A stretch of DNA of 64,000 bases, taken from Pseudomonas sp. SLFW (GTDB lineage: Bacteria > Pseudomonadota > Gammaproteobacteria > Pseudomonadales > Pseudomonadaceae). The stretch lies in NCBI RefSeq assembly GCF_009905615.1, contig NZ_JAAAKW010000001.1:248001-312000 (forward strand), written 5' to 3'. The position numbers and the translations under genes were made by a program. Of this stretch, positions 41,423 to 50,899 are shown piece by piece. Every line of letters starts with the position of its first letter. The first letter of the stretch is position 1. The notes under the pieces were generated by a model. That model saw nothing but the letters and a program-made list of their open reading frames with translations. It had not been told where the DNA came from and ran no database searches.

Positions 41423-41702
41423 CCTGTTTCCTTGTTCATGCGCCGAAAGGGCAAACGAGTAAAGCCGCGAGCTTATCAGGCCGCCGCGATCAATGGCTAC
41501 CGGCATGAGAGGGGGAAAAGGTCGATAAGTTCAGGTAACCAAAGGTTTTCTCGTTCTATCGAGAAAACGGTTCAGTTTTGGTTCAGGCGGCTTCTGCGGT
41601 TTCTCCAGCGCTCGCCGCCGGACTCAGCGACGGCTCAGGCCTGGGGAGCCGGCTTGCTGACGAAAGCGGTGGAACGATCACCGACAAATTAGGATGAAAC
41701 CC

Positions 41703-44700
41703 TCAGTAAACGTCCCTCACGTAGCGCTTCTGCTCGACCAACTGCCGCAAATGCTCGACCGCCCGCTCTTCGCTCAGGCCACCTTGGGTCGCGATTACGT
41801 CACGCAGCGCCTGATCGACGTCTTTGGCCATGTGCGTGGCGTCACCGCAGATATAAAGGTGCGCGCCGTTCTGCAACCAGCGCCAGAGTTCGGCGCCTTG
41901 TTGCCGAATGCGGTGCTGGACGTAGATTTTTTCGGCCTGATCGCGGGAAAAAGCCAGGCTGAGTCGGTTCAGCAGCCCGCCTTTTTGCATCCCTTGCAGT
42001 TCGTCGCGGTAGTAGTAATCGGTGGCCGCGTGCTGCTCGCCGAAAAACAGCCAGTTGGCGCCCCGATCCCCTCTCGCCTGCCGCTCTTGCAGGAAAGCCC
42101 GAAACGGCGCCACGCCGGTGCCCGGTCCGATCATGATCATCGGCACATCGCCGTCGCGGGGTGGGCGAAAGTGCTGCGTCGGTTGCAGGAAAATCGGCAC
42201 CGGGCTGTCGTCCGCTCGATCGGCGAGAAAGGTCGAGGACACGCCTTTGCGTTTGCCGTATCGAACCGCAGACACCGTCAGATGAACTTCATCGGGATGG
42301 GCTTTTGAACTGGAGGCGATGGAATACAGGCGCGGTTGCAAGGGTTTGAGCTGTTCCAGTAGCGCCTGCGCTGAGCACTGGATCGGATATTCGCGTAGCA
42401 CATCTGCGAGCTGCCGCCCCCACAGCCAGCTTTTCAGCTCGCCCCTGAGGGATTCACCGAGCAGGACCTTCAGTTCCTGACTGCCGCTGCGCTCGGCAAT
42501 GAAATTCAGCATCTCCGGGGTGGGCCGGGCGATCTCCAGATACTCAGTCAGTGCCTGACGCAGCGGGACATCCCCAGCCTTGGCGACGTTTACGGGCTGC
42601 TCGCCCTTGAGCCCTGTGAGGTCGAGTACTTCATCGACCAGCGCAGGGCAGTTGCGCGGCCACACGCCCAAAGCGTCGCCTGCTTCATAGGTCATGCCCG
42701 AATCCCCGATCGTGAGCGCGAACTGGCGCGTGTCTTTGCTTGCGCCCTGCCCGTTCAAGCGCCGATTGATCGAGAGCCGGGCGTGATGAGGACGTGTGCG
42801 GGTCGGCTGATCGCTGATCGTTTCCTGCATCTCGGCAGCAGGCAGCTCCAGCGCCAGCGCCTGCTGCAATGCCTTGAACCACATTTCGCCCGACGCCTGA
42901 AAATCCCCGTCACAATCGACCCGGTTCACCAGCGGCGTTGCGCCCAGTTCCGACAAGCGCTGATCAAGATTCCGACCGTGCTGGCAGAAGCGGTCATAAC
43001 TCGGATCGCCCAACGCCAACACGGCGTAGCGCAGCGATTCCAACCGCTGTTGTTGCGCACTCAGGGCCTGCCAGAAACCTTGGCCGTTGTCTGGAGAATC
43101 GCCGTCGCCGAAGGTGCTGCTGATCAGCGCGATGTTGCTGACTTCACTCAAGCGCTTCGCCGAAAAACTGTCCATCGCCGACACCTGTACCGGCACGCCT
43201 GCCGAGCGCAAACGTGAGCCGAAGCCTTTGGCCAACGTCTCGGCATTGCCGGTCTGCGAGGCCCACAGCAGGGTCAAGAGTGGCTCGCCCTCAGCCTCGT
43301 CCACGGCGTCATCTTCTGTCTGCGGCAGGTCGAGAAAGCGATGGCCGATCAGCTCGACCTTTTTCAAGGCGACCGCGCAGAACTTGAATGCCGGCTGCCG
43401 GGAAATCGGATCGATGGCGTCGCTGGTCACGGCGTTGATCGCGAGGTGTTCGCCGTACACGTCATTCCAGTGAAACGGCGCGAAGCAATTGCCGGGACGG
43501 ACGCGGTCGGTGATCGTGGCGGGCAACACGGCATGGCCTCTCGCTGAGCGGATTTCCACCGCATCCTTGTCGGCGATCCCCAACGCAGCGGCGTCGTCCG
43601 GGTGAATTTCGACGAAGGGGCCGGGGTTGAGTTTGTTCAGCGTTGCGACCTTGCCGGTCTTGGTCAGCGTGTGCCATTGGTGCTGCACGCGGCCCGTGTT
43701 GAGCACCATCGGAAAGGTATCGTTGGGCAGTTCGGCGGGCGGCATGTGCGGACGCGGCAGAAACACCGCCTTGCCGTTTTCGGTGGCAAACACAATGGCG
43801 GGACGCTGGCCGCTCTCGTCCTTTTTCAGCGTCTGACTGACGCCATCGTTCAGGTAACGAATCGGGTTGCGGGTGCCTGGGTCGTCCGGCGCGCAGGGCC
43901 ATTGCAGTGGCTGTTCGCGCAAGCGCGCATAACTGGCGCCGCGAATGTCGTAGCCGGTTTTCGGGTTCCAGGCCTGTTTGATTTCCTCGAACACGTCTTC
44001 CGCCGAGGTGTAGCCGAAGGCGTCGGCAAAGCCCATTTCACAGGCCACGCGGGCGATGATTTGCCAGTCGGGCAAGGCCTCTCCCGGCGCATCGACGGCC
44101 TTTTGCGTGAGGTTCAGGTTGCGCTCGGAGTTGATCATCACCCCTTCGGATTCTGCCCACAGCGCGCCCGGCAGAAGTATGTCGGCGTAGCGGTTGGTTT
44201 CGGTGTCGAGGAAGGCGTCCTGAGTAATGACCAATTCGGCAGACTGCAACGCTTCGATCACCGTAGCGCGGTTGGCGACGCTGACGACCGGGTTGGTGCA
44301 GATAATCCAGCAGGCTTTGATCGCGCCGTCGCGCATCTGCTCGAACAGATCAATGGTGCCGCCGCCAACGGTCTGGCCGAGGCTACTCTGGGGGATCGAC
44401 CACAGCGCTTCTATAAAGGAACGGTCCTGTTCAACGAGGACCGAGCGCTGTCCGGGAAGTCCCGGCCCCATGTAGCCCATTTCCCTACCGCCCATGGCAT
44501 TGGGCTGGCCGGTCAGGGAGAACGGGCCACTGCCCGGCCGGCAAATCGCGCCGGTCGCCAGGTGCAGGTTGCACAACGCGTTGGTGTTCCAGGTGCCATG
44601 AGTGCTCTGGTTCAGGCCCATTGTCCAGCAGCTCATCCAGTCCGGCGCCTTGCCGATCATCGCAGCCGCCTGACGAATATCGGCCTCGGCCAGTCCCGTC

Positions 44701-45503
44701 ATTCGCGCCACATGGGCGGGCGTGTAATCGGCCAGAAACGATGGCATCGCCTCCCAGCCCTGGGTATAGGACGCGATGAAGTCGGCATCAATATCGCCAC
44801 TTTCGTACAGCAGGTGCAGCAGGCCGTTGAGCAACGCGAGGTCGGTCCCCGGCTTGATCTGCAAAAACAGGTCGGCTTTGTCCGCCGTGGCACTGCGCCG
44901 GGGATCGACGACAATCAGCTTCGCCCCCGCCTTGACCCGATCCATCATGCGCAGGAACAGGATCGGGTGACAGTCGGCCATGTTCGCGCCGATCACGAAA
45001 AACAGGTCGGCCTTGTCGAAATCGTCGTAGGAACCGGGCGGGCCATCGGCGCCCAGCGACAGCTTGTACCCGCTGCCCGCACTGGCCATGCACAGTCGCG
45101 AGTTGGACTCGATGTTGCGGGTGCGCACGAAACCCTTGGCCAGTTTGTTCGCAAGGTACTGGGCTTCCAGCGACATTTGCCCGGAGACATAAAAGGCCAG
45201 CGCGTTCGGGCCGTCGCGGTCGAGGATCGTGCGCAGGCGCTGAGCGGTTTCGCGGATCGCCACGTCGATGGGTGTGCGCACGGGGTCTTGGCGGCGCTCG
45301 TGACGCAGGTAAGCCGACTCCATGCGTCCGGATTCGGCAATCGCCTGGCCGCAGGTGGTGCCTTTGGTGCACAGGCGACCGTGGTTGGTGGGGTGGTCTT
45401 TGTCGCCGCTGACCTTGATCACGCGGTTGTCTTCGACCTGCATGACGATGCCGCAGCCGACGCCGCAATAAGGACACACACTTCGCACGCTGCTGCTCGC
45501 CAT
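41703..45503 (-). CDS. nasA: Assimilatory nitrate reductase fused to a sulfite-reductase-type flavoprotein
   Basis: 1266 residues from the ATG at 45503. The N-terminal molybdopterin enzyme (1-720) has 4Fe-4S ligands Cys10, Cys13, Cys17 and Cys45 (CPYCGVGC and RLCTKG) and the molybdopterin dinucleotide motifs. The C-terminal half is a CysJ-like flavoprotein: flavodoxin domain from about 741 (LLWASQTGNAETLAKGFG), FAD domain (RLYSIASS), and NADPH domain (GPGTGVAPFRAFLQERQ, YICGDATHMAKDV). Fusion gives a single-chain NADPH-nitrate reductase in place of separate NasA and NasB/NasC. The same architecture is known in other Pseudomonas. It is divergent from nirBD, behind a leader terminator. Confidence 0.93.
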   Translation of the reverse strand: MASSSVRSVCPYCGVGCGIVMQVEDNRVIKVSGDKDHPTNHGRLCTKGTTCGQAIAESGRMESAYLRHERRQDPVRTPIDVAIRETAQRLRTILDRDGPNALAFYVSGQMSLEAQYLANKLAKGFVRTRNIESNSRLCMASAGSGYKLSLGADGPPGSYDDFDKADLFFVIGANMADCHPILFLRMMDRVKAGAKLIVVDPRRSATADKADLFLQIKPGTDLALLNGLLHLLYESGDIDADFIASYTQGWEAMPSFLADYTPAHVARMTGLAEADIRQAAAMIGKAPDWMSCWTMGLNQSTHGTWNTNALCNLHLATGAICRPGSGPFSLTGQPNAMGGREMGYMGPGLPGQRSVLVEQDRSFIEALWSIPQSSLGQTVGGGTIDLFEQMRDGAIKACWIICTNPVVSVANRATVIEALQSAELVITQDAFLDTETNRYADILLPGALWAESEGVMINSERNLNLTQKAVDAPGEALPDWQIIARVACEMGFADAFGYTSAEDVFEEIKQAWNPKTGYDIRGASYARLREQPLQWPCAPDDPGTRNPIRYLNDGVSQTLKKDESGQRPAIVFATENGKAVFLPRPHMPPAELPNDTFPMVLNTGRVQHQWHTLTKTGKVATLNKLNPGPFVEIHPDDAAALGIADKDAVEIRSARGHAVLPATITDRVRPGNCFAPFHWNDVYGEHLAINAVTSDAIDPISRQPAFKFCAVALKKVELIGHRFLDLPQTEDDAVDEAEGEPLLTLLWASQTGNAETLAKGFGSRLRSAGVPVQVSAMDSFSAKRLSEVSNIALISSTFGDGDSPDNGQGFWQALSAQQQRLESLRYAVLALGDPSYDRFCQHGRNLDQRLSELGATPLVNRVDCDGDFQASGEMWFKALQQALALELPAAEMQETISDQPTRTRPHHARLSINRRLNGQGASKDTRQFALTIGDSGMTYEAGDALGVWPRNCPALVDEVLDLTGLKGEQPVNVAKAGDVPLRQALTEYLEIARPTPEMLNFIAERSGSQELKVLLGESLRGELKSWLWGRQLADVLREYPIQCSAQALLEQLKPLQPRLYSIASSSKAHPDEVHLTVSAVRYGKRKGVSSTFLADRADDSPVPIFLQPTQHFRPPRDGDVPMIMIGPGTGVAPFRAFLQERQARGDRGANWLFFGEQHAATDYYYRDELQGMQKGGLLNRLSLAFSRDQAEKIYVQHRIRQQGAELWRWLQNGAHLYICGDATHMAKDVDQALRDVIATQGGLSEERAVEHLRQLVEQKRYVRDVY

Positions 45504-45522
45504 CTGCACGTTTCCCGAGGCC

Positions 45523-45576
45523 AAAAAAAAGGCGCCCTGTCCTCCTCCGTCTTTAGAACGGGGAGTACACGGCGCC
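45523..45576 (-). promoter_or_regulatory. Leader terminator (attenuator) of nasA
   Basis: On the minus strand GGCGCC (45571-45576) and GGCGCC (45531-45536) close a long hairpin with an inner CCGT/ACGG stem, followed by eight T (45523-45530). It lies only 20 bases upstream of the nasA ATG. A GGCAATC-N6-GATTGCC stem (45592-45611) precedes it. This layout is that of NasT/NasR-type transcription antitermination leaders. Confidence 0.75.
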
Positions 45577-45824
45577 TTTGTCGTGAAGGACGGCAATCTG
45601 TGTTGATTGCCTTTGCAGGTGACATTGCAAGGGACAGGCCAGCGGGTTGAACATCGCCGGGAAGTGCACGGGCGCATGGCGATGGCGGCTTTGGGGGTGC
45701 TGCCGCTGACACGGCGTGCTGCCACAGGTTGGGGCGATGACGGCAAAATCGCACCGATGTCGTGCTGAATCGGTACGACACTCACACACACTCACCCGGT
45801 CTGGGCTCTTGATTCTGGCCGCAG

Positions 45825-45958
45825 GCCGTGGGAGCTGGCTTGCCTGCGATCGGCTGCGCAGCAGTCGCAAATCTGACGACTCGGTATGCCTGACGCAACG
45901 GAGGTGCCCGATTTTGCTGCCGCTTCGCCCCAGATCGTAGGCAAGCCAACTCCCACGC
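45825..45958. repeat. REP doublet, family E (GTGGGAGCTGGCTTGCCTGC arms)
   Basis: CCGTGGGAGCTGGCTTGCCT and the inverted GGCAAGCCAACTCCCACG surround about 85 bases. It lies in the divergent nasA/nirB region, between the two leader terminators. Confidence 0.8.
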
Positions 45959-46156
45959 CCTTCGGGCAGAAGCCAAGGTACGTAGCCTGACGTTCGGTGC
46001 GCATTCCCCTCGCTGGCACACCCATTGCTACATCCATTCCAAGTCCAGCCACACATGCGCGGCTGGCGGCTCTGGCGGGTCAACGACGATCTGCCGCCGG
46101 GCTCAGCACGTTGCCGGCGACACCGCTGTCGCGACAACCCATAAAGAACAGGCAAA

Positions 46157-46195
46157 GGCGCCTGGAACCGAGAGGTTCCGGGCGCCTTTTTTTTT
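46157..46195 (+). promoter_or_regulatory. Leader terminator (attenuator) of nirBD
   Basis: GGCGCC-T-GGAACC-GAGA-GGTTCC-G-GGCGCC (46157-46186) is a 13-bp stem with one mismatch, followed by nine T. The nirB ATG is at 46235. A terminator between promoter and gene implies antitermination, most likely by a NasT-type ANTAR protein. Confidence 0.8.
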
Positions 46196-46234
46196 GCGTT
46201 TGAAAAACCTGATTGGCTTAGGCCGGGAATCGAT

Positions 46235-48796
46235 ATGAACACTACTGTCGCCTCGCTTGATGATCTGCAAACCCTGATCGTGGTCGGCAACGGGATGGTC
46301 GGTCATCACTGCGTCGAGCAACTGATCGCCGCCGGTGCCCTCTCGCGCTATCGCGTTCACGTCTTCGGCGAGGAAGGCCAGCGCGCCTACGACCGCGTGC
46401 ACCTGTCCGAGTATTTCGGCGGTCGGGATGCCGAGTCGCTGGCACTGAGCGATGCCTCGTTATATGAACAGCTCGGGCTGACCCTGCATCTGGGCGTGCC
46501 GGTGCTGGAGATTGACCGGGGGCGCCGCGAGGTGATCACCGCTCAAGGCTGCTTCGGCTACGACAAGCTGGTGCTGGCGACCGGCTCTTACCCCTTCGTG
46601 CCGCCCATCGAAGGCGCGGAAGGCAACTCGCGTCTGGTCTATCGCACGCTGGACGATCTGGACACCATTCGCACCGCTGCGAGCCAGGCGACGCGCGGGG
46701 TGGTGGTCGGTGGCGGCTTGCTCGGCCTCGAAGCCGCGAACGCGCTGAAGTCATTGGGTCTGGAAGCCCACGTCGTCGAATTCGCCCCGCGCCTGATGCC
46801 GGTGCAACTGGACGACTTCGGCGGCGCGGCCTTGAAGGCCCGCATCGAAGCTCTGGGCGTGGGTGTGCATCTTTCTCGCGCCACGCAGTCGATCAGCAAG
46901 GGTGAGCAGTACCGTTACCGGATGAATTTCGCAGGCGACGAATTTCTCGAAACCGACTTGATCGTGTTTTCCGCAGGCATTCGTCCGCAAGACGCCCTCG
47001 CCCGCCACTGCGCGCTGGAACTAGGGCCACGGGGTGGCATCGCCATCGATGAGCACTGCCGCACCAGCGATGCCGACATTTTCGCCATCGGTGAATGCGC
47101 GGCCTGGAACGGCAGTGTTTTTGGCCTGGTGGCGCCGGGGTATCAGATGGCGCGCAATGTCGCCGCGCAATTGTGCGATCTGGACGCCGAGCCATTCTTC
47201 GGTGCCGACATGTCCACCAAGCTCAAGCTGCTGGGCGTAGACGTCGGTTCGATTGGTGACGCCCATGGCGCGCTGACCGGCGCACGCAGCTACCGCTTCA
47301 TCGACGAAGCCACGGCCAGTTATCGTCGTCTGGTGGTTTCCGCCGATGGCAAACAGGTGCTCGGCGCCGTGCTGGTGGGCGACAACAGCTATTACGACAC
47401 CCTGCTGCAATACGCGCAGAACGGCATCAAACTGCCCGCCGACCCGTCGAGCCTGATCATGCCGCAAAGCGAAGGCGCGCCGACGCTAGGCGCCGACACA
47501 TTGCCCGCCACCGCGACCATCTGCTCCTGCCACAACGTCAGCAAGGCCTCGATCTGCTCGGCCATCGACACCGGCTGCACCGACCTTGCCGGGCTCAAAG
47601 CCTGCACCAAGGCGGCGACCGGGTGCGGCGGGTGTGCGGCGCTGCTGAAAAGTGTCTTCGAACACGAACTGACCGGCCGTGGCGTGGCCGTGGACAAGAG
47701 CCTGTGCGAACACTTCGCCTACACCCGGCAGGAGCTGTACGCCTTCGCACGGGTGGAAAACATCGAGACGTTCGAGCACATGCTAGCTCTCCACGGCAAA
47801 GGCCATCTTGGTTGCGACATCTGCAAGCCAGCGGTCGGCTCGATCCTTGCGTCTTGCTGGAACAAGCCGATCATGGACCCATCACTGGTGCCGTTGCAGG
47901 ACACCAACGACACGTTCATGGCCAACATGCAGAAAAACGGCACCTATTCGGTGGTCCCGCGCATCCCGGCGGGAGAGATTACCCCGGACGGTCTGCTGGC
48001 AATTGGCGCGGTGGCGAAGAAATACGACCTGTACACCAAGATCACCGGCGGCCAGCGCATCGACCTGTTTGGCGCGCAGCTGCATGAATTGCCGGACATC
48101 TGGGCCGAGCTGATCGCGGCCGGGTTCGAGACCGGGCATGCGTACGGCAAGTCGACGCGCACCGTGAAGTCCTGCGTGGGCAGTACATGGTGTCGGTATG
48201 GCGTGCAGGACAGCGTGAGCATGGCGTTGCGCATCGAGGACCGTTACAAGGGCCTGCGTTCGCCGCACAAACTGAAGTTTGCCGTGTCGGGTTGCACCCG
48301 CGAATGCGCCGAAGCCCAGAGCAAGGACATCGGCGTGATCGCCACCGAGAACGGCTGGAACCTGTACGTGTGTGGCAACGGCGGCATGCGCCCGCGTCAC
48401 GCCGAGCTGTTCGCCACGGACCTGGATGACGAGACGCTGATTCGCTACATCGACCGGGTGTTGATGTTCTACATCCGCACCGCCGACAAGCTGCAACGCA
48501 CGTCGGTCTGGCGCGAATCGCTTGAAGGCGGGCTGGATTACCTGAAAGCCGTGGTCATCGACGACACCCTGGGGTTGGCCGTCGAGTTGGAGGAACAAAT
48601 GCAGCTGGTGGTCGATCGTTATGAATGCGAATGGGCGAATGCGCTGAAGAGCCCGGAAAAGCTCAAGCGCTTCCGCACCTTCGTCAACGACAAGAGCGCC
48701 GACCCGGACATCCATTTCGTCAAGGAGCGCAGCCAGCGTCGCCCGGCCCGCAGCCACGAACTCAACCTTATCCCTGTCGAGGAGATCGCACGATGA
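46235..48796 (+). CDS. nirB: Assimilatory nitrite reductase large subunit
   Basis: 853 residues. The N-terminal pyridine nucleotide-disulfide oxidoreductase domain covers about 14-300 (LIVVGNGMVGHHCVEQL, VVVGGGLLGLEAANALK). A BFD-like 2Fe-2S region at about 425-470 has ICSCHN with CGGC. The C-terminal siroheme/4Fe-4S domain has ligands Cys647, Cys653, Cys687 and Cys691 (CVGSTWCRYG and CTRECAEAQ). With NirD it reduces nitrite to ammonium using NAD(P)H in the cytoplasm. It overlaps nirD by four bases (ATGA). Confidence 0.97.
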   Translation: MNTTVASLDDLQTLIVVGNGMVGHHCVEQLIAAGALSRYRVHVFGEEGQRAYDRVHLSEYFGGRDAESLALSDASLYEQLGLTLHLGVPVLEIDRGRREVITAQGCFGYDKLVLATGSYPFVPPIEGAEGNSRLVYRTLDDLDTIRTAASQATRGVVVGGGLLGLEAANALKSLGLEAHVVEFAPRLMPVQLDDFGGAALKARIEALGVGVHLSRATQSISKGEQYRYRMNFAGDEFLETDLIVFSAGIRPQDALARHCALELGPRGGIAIDEHCRTSDADIFAIGECAAWNGSVFGLVAPGYQMARNVAAQLCDLDAEPFFGADMSTKLKLLGVDVGSIGDAHGALTGARSYRFIDEATASYRRLVVSADGKQVLGAVLVGDNSYYDTLLQYAQNGIKLPADPSSLIMPQSEGAPTLGADTLPATATICSCHNVSKASICSAIDTGCTDLAGLKACTKAATGCGGCAALLKSVFEHELTGRGVAVDKSLCEHFAYTRQELYAFARVENIETFEHMLALHGKGHLGCDICKPAVGSILASCWNKPIMDPSLVPLQDTNDTFMANMQKNGTYSVVPRIPAGEITPDGLLAIGAVAKKYDLYTKITGGQRIDLFGAQLHELPDIWAELIAAGFETGHAYGKSTRTVKSCVGSTWCRYGVQDSVSMALRIEDRYKGLRSPHKLKFAVSGCTRECAEAQSKDIGVIATENGWNLYVCGNGGMRPRHAELFATDLDDETLIRYIDRVLMFYIRTADKLQRTSVWRESLEGGLDYLKAVVIDDTLGLAVELEEQMQLVVDRYECEWANALKSPEKLKRFRTFVNDKSADPDIHFVKERSQRRPARSHELNLIPVEEIAR

Positions 48797-49170
48797 ACCA
48801 GGTCCACGCGTCGATGAAAGACCTTTCGCACACCCAGGCCTGGCGCGCCGTCTGCGCCCGTCAGGATCTGGTGCTCAATTCCGGCGTCGTGGCGCTGATG
48901 GGCAACGTGCAAGTGGCGCTGCTGTACGTCGCCTCGATCAGCGGCACCCCGCAGTTGTTCGCCGTGGACAACCGCGACCCGGTGTCGGGCGTGAACGTGA
49001 TCGGACGCGGATTGATCGGCAGCCTCGCCGGGGATCTGGTGATCGCCTCACCTTTATATAAGCAGCATTATCGGTTGGACGACGGCACGTGCCTCGAAGA
49101 CCCGGCGCTGAAGTTGCGGACGTGGCCCGTCAGGTTGACGGGGGATGTGGTGGAGGTGGATGTGGGGTAA
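48793..49170 (+). CDS. nirD: Nitrite reductase small subunit
   Basis: 125 residues from the ATG at 48793, overlapping the nirB stop. The Rieske-like fold of NirD lacks cluster ligands, as usual: GVVALMGNVQVALLYVAS, LFAVDNRDPVSGVNVIGRGLIG, and YKQHYRLDDGTCLEDP. It is required for stability or activity of the NirB complex. Confidence 0.95.
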   Translation: MNQVHASMKDLSHTQAWRAVCARQDLVLNSGVVALMGNVQVALLYVASISGTPQLFAVDNRDPVSGVNVIGRGLIGSLAGDLVIASPLYKQHYRLDDGTCLEDPALKLRTWPVRLTGDVVEVDVG

Positions 49171-49231
49171 CACGGCCTTTAGCCAGAATCAAACGCGAGC
49201 GTGTGCGCACATCGATCTGCTTCTGCCGAAG

Positions 49232-49364
49232 GCGTGGGAGCAAGCTTGCTCGCGATCTGCCGGGCACCGGCAGCAAACCCGACAAACGCGGTGTGTCAGA
49301 CACAACCAAGGTGTCCGGTTCTACTGCTGCTTCGCAGCAGATCGTAGGCAAGCCAACTCCCACG
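49232..49364. repeat. Chimeric REP doublet (C-like left arm, E right arm)
   Basis: The left arm GCGTGGGAGCAAGCTTGCTC carries the family C-like core, while the right arm CGTAGGCAAGCCAACTCCCA belongs to family E. Inner CTGCCGGGCACCGGCAG and CTGCTGCTTCGCAGCAG hairpins are present. Confidence 0.7.
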
Positions 49365-49478
49365 GCCTTTGGCCAGAATCGAGGGCAGCACAGGTCGAGC
49401 ATCGGCGTCTGGCGAGAGCCCGCTCTTCGGCCAGAATCAACAACGGATCGAGCCCCAAGCATCACCAAATCCCAGGCA

Positions 49479-49540
49479 CAAAAAAAGCGACCCTAAGGTC
49501 GCTTTCTCTGTCGTTACGAGGAGTTCAAGGGCCTCGTAAC
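49479..49540 (-). terminator. Terminator of the tRNA-Val/tRNA-Asp transcript
   Basis: On the minus strand a 9-bp hairpin (49513-49540, GTTACGAGG/CCTCGTAAC) is followed by the AAAGCGACC/GGTCGCTTT stem (49484-49505) and a seven-T run. It is a strong intrinsic terminator seven bases after tRNA-Asp. Confidence 0.88.
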
Positions 49541-49546
49541 TCAATA

Positions 49547-49623
49547 TGGCGCAGCGGACGGGACTCGAACCCGCGACCCCCGGCGTGACAGGCCGGTATT
49601 CTAACCGACTGAACTACCGCTGC
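49547..49623 (-). tRNA. tRNA-Asp (anticodon GTC)
   Basis: 77 bases with encoded CCA. Acceptor GCAGCGG pairs with CCGCTGC. The anticodon loop reads CCTGTCACG, and the T arm has GGTTCGAGTCC. It is cotranscribed after tRNA-Val with a 20-base gap. Confidence 0.96.
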
Positions 49624-49643
49624 GCGTAACACCTTTCAACGAG

Positions 49644-49719
49644 TGGTGGGTGATGACGGGATCGAACCGCCGACCCTCTGCTTGTAAGGCAGATGCTCTC
49701 CCGGCTGAGCTAATCACCC
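49644..49719 (-). tRNA. tRNA-Val (anticodon TAC)
   Basis: 76 bases with encoded CCA. Acceptor GGGTGAT pairs with ATCACCC. The anticodon loop CCTTACAAG gives TAC. The D arm has AGCTCAGCCGGGAGAGC. It is first in the two-tRNA transcript. Confidence 0.96.
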
Positions 49720-49879
49720 TTGTCTCTCGGTGTGGCGCGCATTCTACGGAGCGATCAAACCTCTGGCAAGCACTTTTTCAAATAATTTTTATAATCCAAC
49801 CAAAGGGTTACATCAGGGTTGGCCGCAGGGTCGCAGCAGCGAATAATGCCCCCCTTTGTATAAAGGAGAGCTGTTCCCC

Positions 49880-50800
49880 ATGTGGTTCAAAAACCTGCTT
49901 GTCTATCGCCTGACCCAAGACCTGCCGTTTGACGCCGAGGCGCTGGAAACCGCATTGGCGACCAAGCCTGCACGCGCTTGTGCCAGCCAGGAGTTGACCA
50001 CTTACGGTTTCATCGCCCCGTTCGGCAAGGGTGAAGACGCGCCATTGGTGCACGTCAGCGGCGATTTTCTGCTGATTTCCGCGCGCAAGGAAGAACGCAT
50101 TCTCCCCGGCAGCGTGGTCAACGACGCGCTGAAAGAGAAAGTCGAAGAAATCGAGACCGAGCAAATGCGCAAGGTCTATAAAAAAGAGCGCGATCAGCTC
50201 AAGGACGAAATCATCCAGGCCTTCCTGCCGCGCGCGTTCATCCGCCGCTCGGCCACCTTCGCCGCCATCGCGCCGAAGCAAGGCGTAATCCTGGTCAACG
50301 CCTCCAGCCCTAAACGCGCCGAAGACCTGCTCTCTACCCTGCGTGAAGTGGTCGGTTCGCTGCCGGTGCGCCCGGTGACCGTGAAGACCGCGCCGACCGC
50401 CGTCATGACCGATTGGGTGAAGACCGGCCAGACCGCTGACAACTTCTTCGTCCTCGACGAATGCGAACTGCGCGACACCCACGAAGACGGCGGCATCGTG
50501 AAGTGCAAGCGTCAGGACCTGACCAGCGACGAAATCCAGCTGCACTTGAGCACTGGCAAGGTCGTCACCCAGCTGTCTCTTGCCTGGCAGGACAAACTGT
50601 CCTTCGTGCTGGACGACAAACTGGGCATCAAGCGCCTGAAGTTCGAAGACCTGCTGCAAGATCAGGCTGAACAGGACGGCGGCGACGACGCGCTGGGCCA
50701 ACTGGACGCCAGCTTCACCTTGATGATGCTGACCTTCGGCGAGTTCTTGCCGGAGCTGTTCGAGGCGTTGGGTGGTGAAGAGATTCCCCAAGGTATCTGA
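49880..50800 (+). CDS. rdgC: Recombination-associated protein RdgC
   Basis: 306 residues from the ATG at 49880, 9-10 bases after AAAGGAGAG. It begins [20 protein letters not shown], typical of RdgC, and includes [32 protein letters not shown] and [11 protein letters not shown]. RdgC forms a ring-shaped dimer on DNA and limits RecA loading. Length equals the family norm. Confidence 0.96.
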   Translation: MWFKNLLVYRLTQDLPFDAEALETALATKPARACASQELTTYGFIAPFGKGEDAPLVHVSGDFLLISARKEERILPGSVVNDALKEKVEEIETEQMRKVYKKERDQLKDEIIQAFLPRAFIRRSATFAAIAPKQGVILVNASSPKRAEDLLSTLREVVGSLPVRPVTVKTAPTAVMTDWVKTGQTADNFFVLDECELRDTHEDGGIVKCKRQDLTSDEIQLHLSTGKVVTQLSLAWQDKLSFVLDDKLGIKRLKFEDLLQDQAEQDGGDDALGQLDASFTLMMLTFGEFLPELFEALGGEEIPQGI

Positions 50801-50830
50801 CAGCCCGACGCGGTATAAAGCATCACCTGC

Positions 50831-50855
50831 TGCGCCGTCGCTCATCGACGGCGCA
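50831..50855 (+). terminator. Hairpin after rdgC
   Basis: A perfect 10-bp stem TGCGCCGTCG/CGACGGCGCA with a 5-base loop follows the rdgC stop by 30 bases. No T-tract follows, so it may stabilise the transcript end instead of terminating. Confidence 0.5.
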
Positions 50856-50899
50856 GTGCTGATCGACACTTATAAATAGAGAAACCTAAGGAGCAAGCC

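Noticed and set aside
43602..45650. 682-residue open frame opposite nasA
   Set aside because: It is exactly antisense to the conserved molybdopterin domain, has no family motifs and is His/Arg/Val-rich as GC-rich shadows are.
49547..49719. tRNA genes as a phage or island attachment site
   Set aside because: No integrase and no repeat of a tRNA 3' end nearby; the neighbours are core genes.
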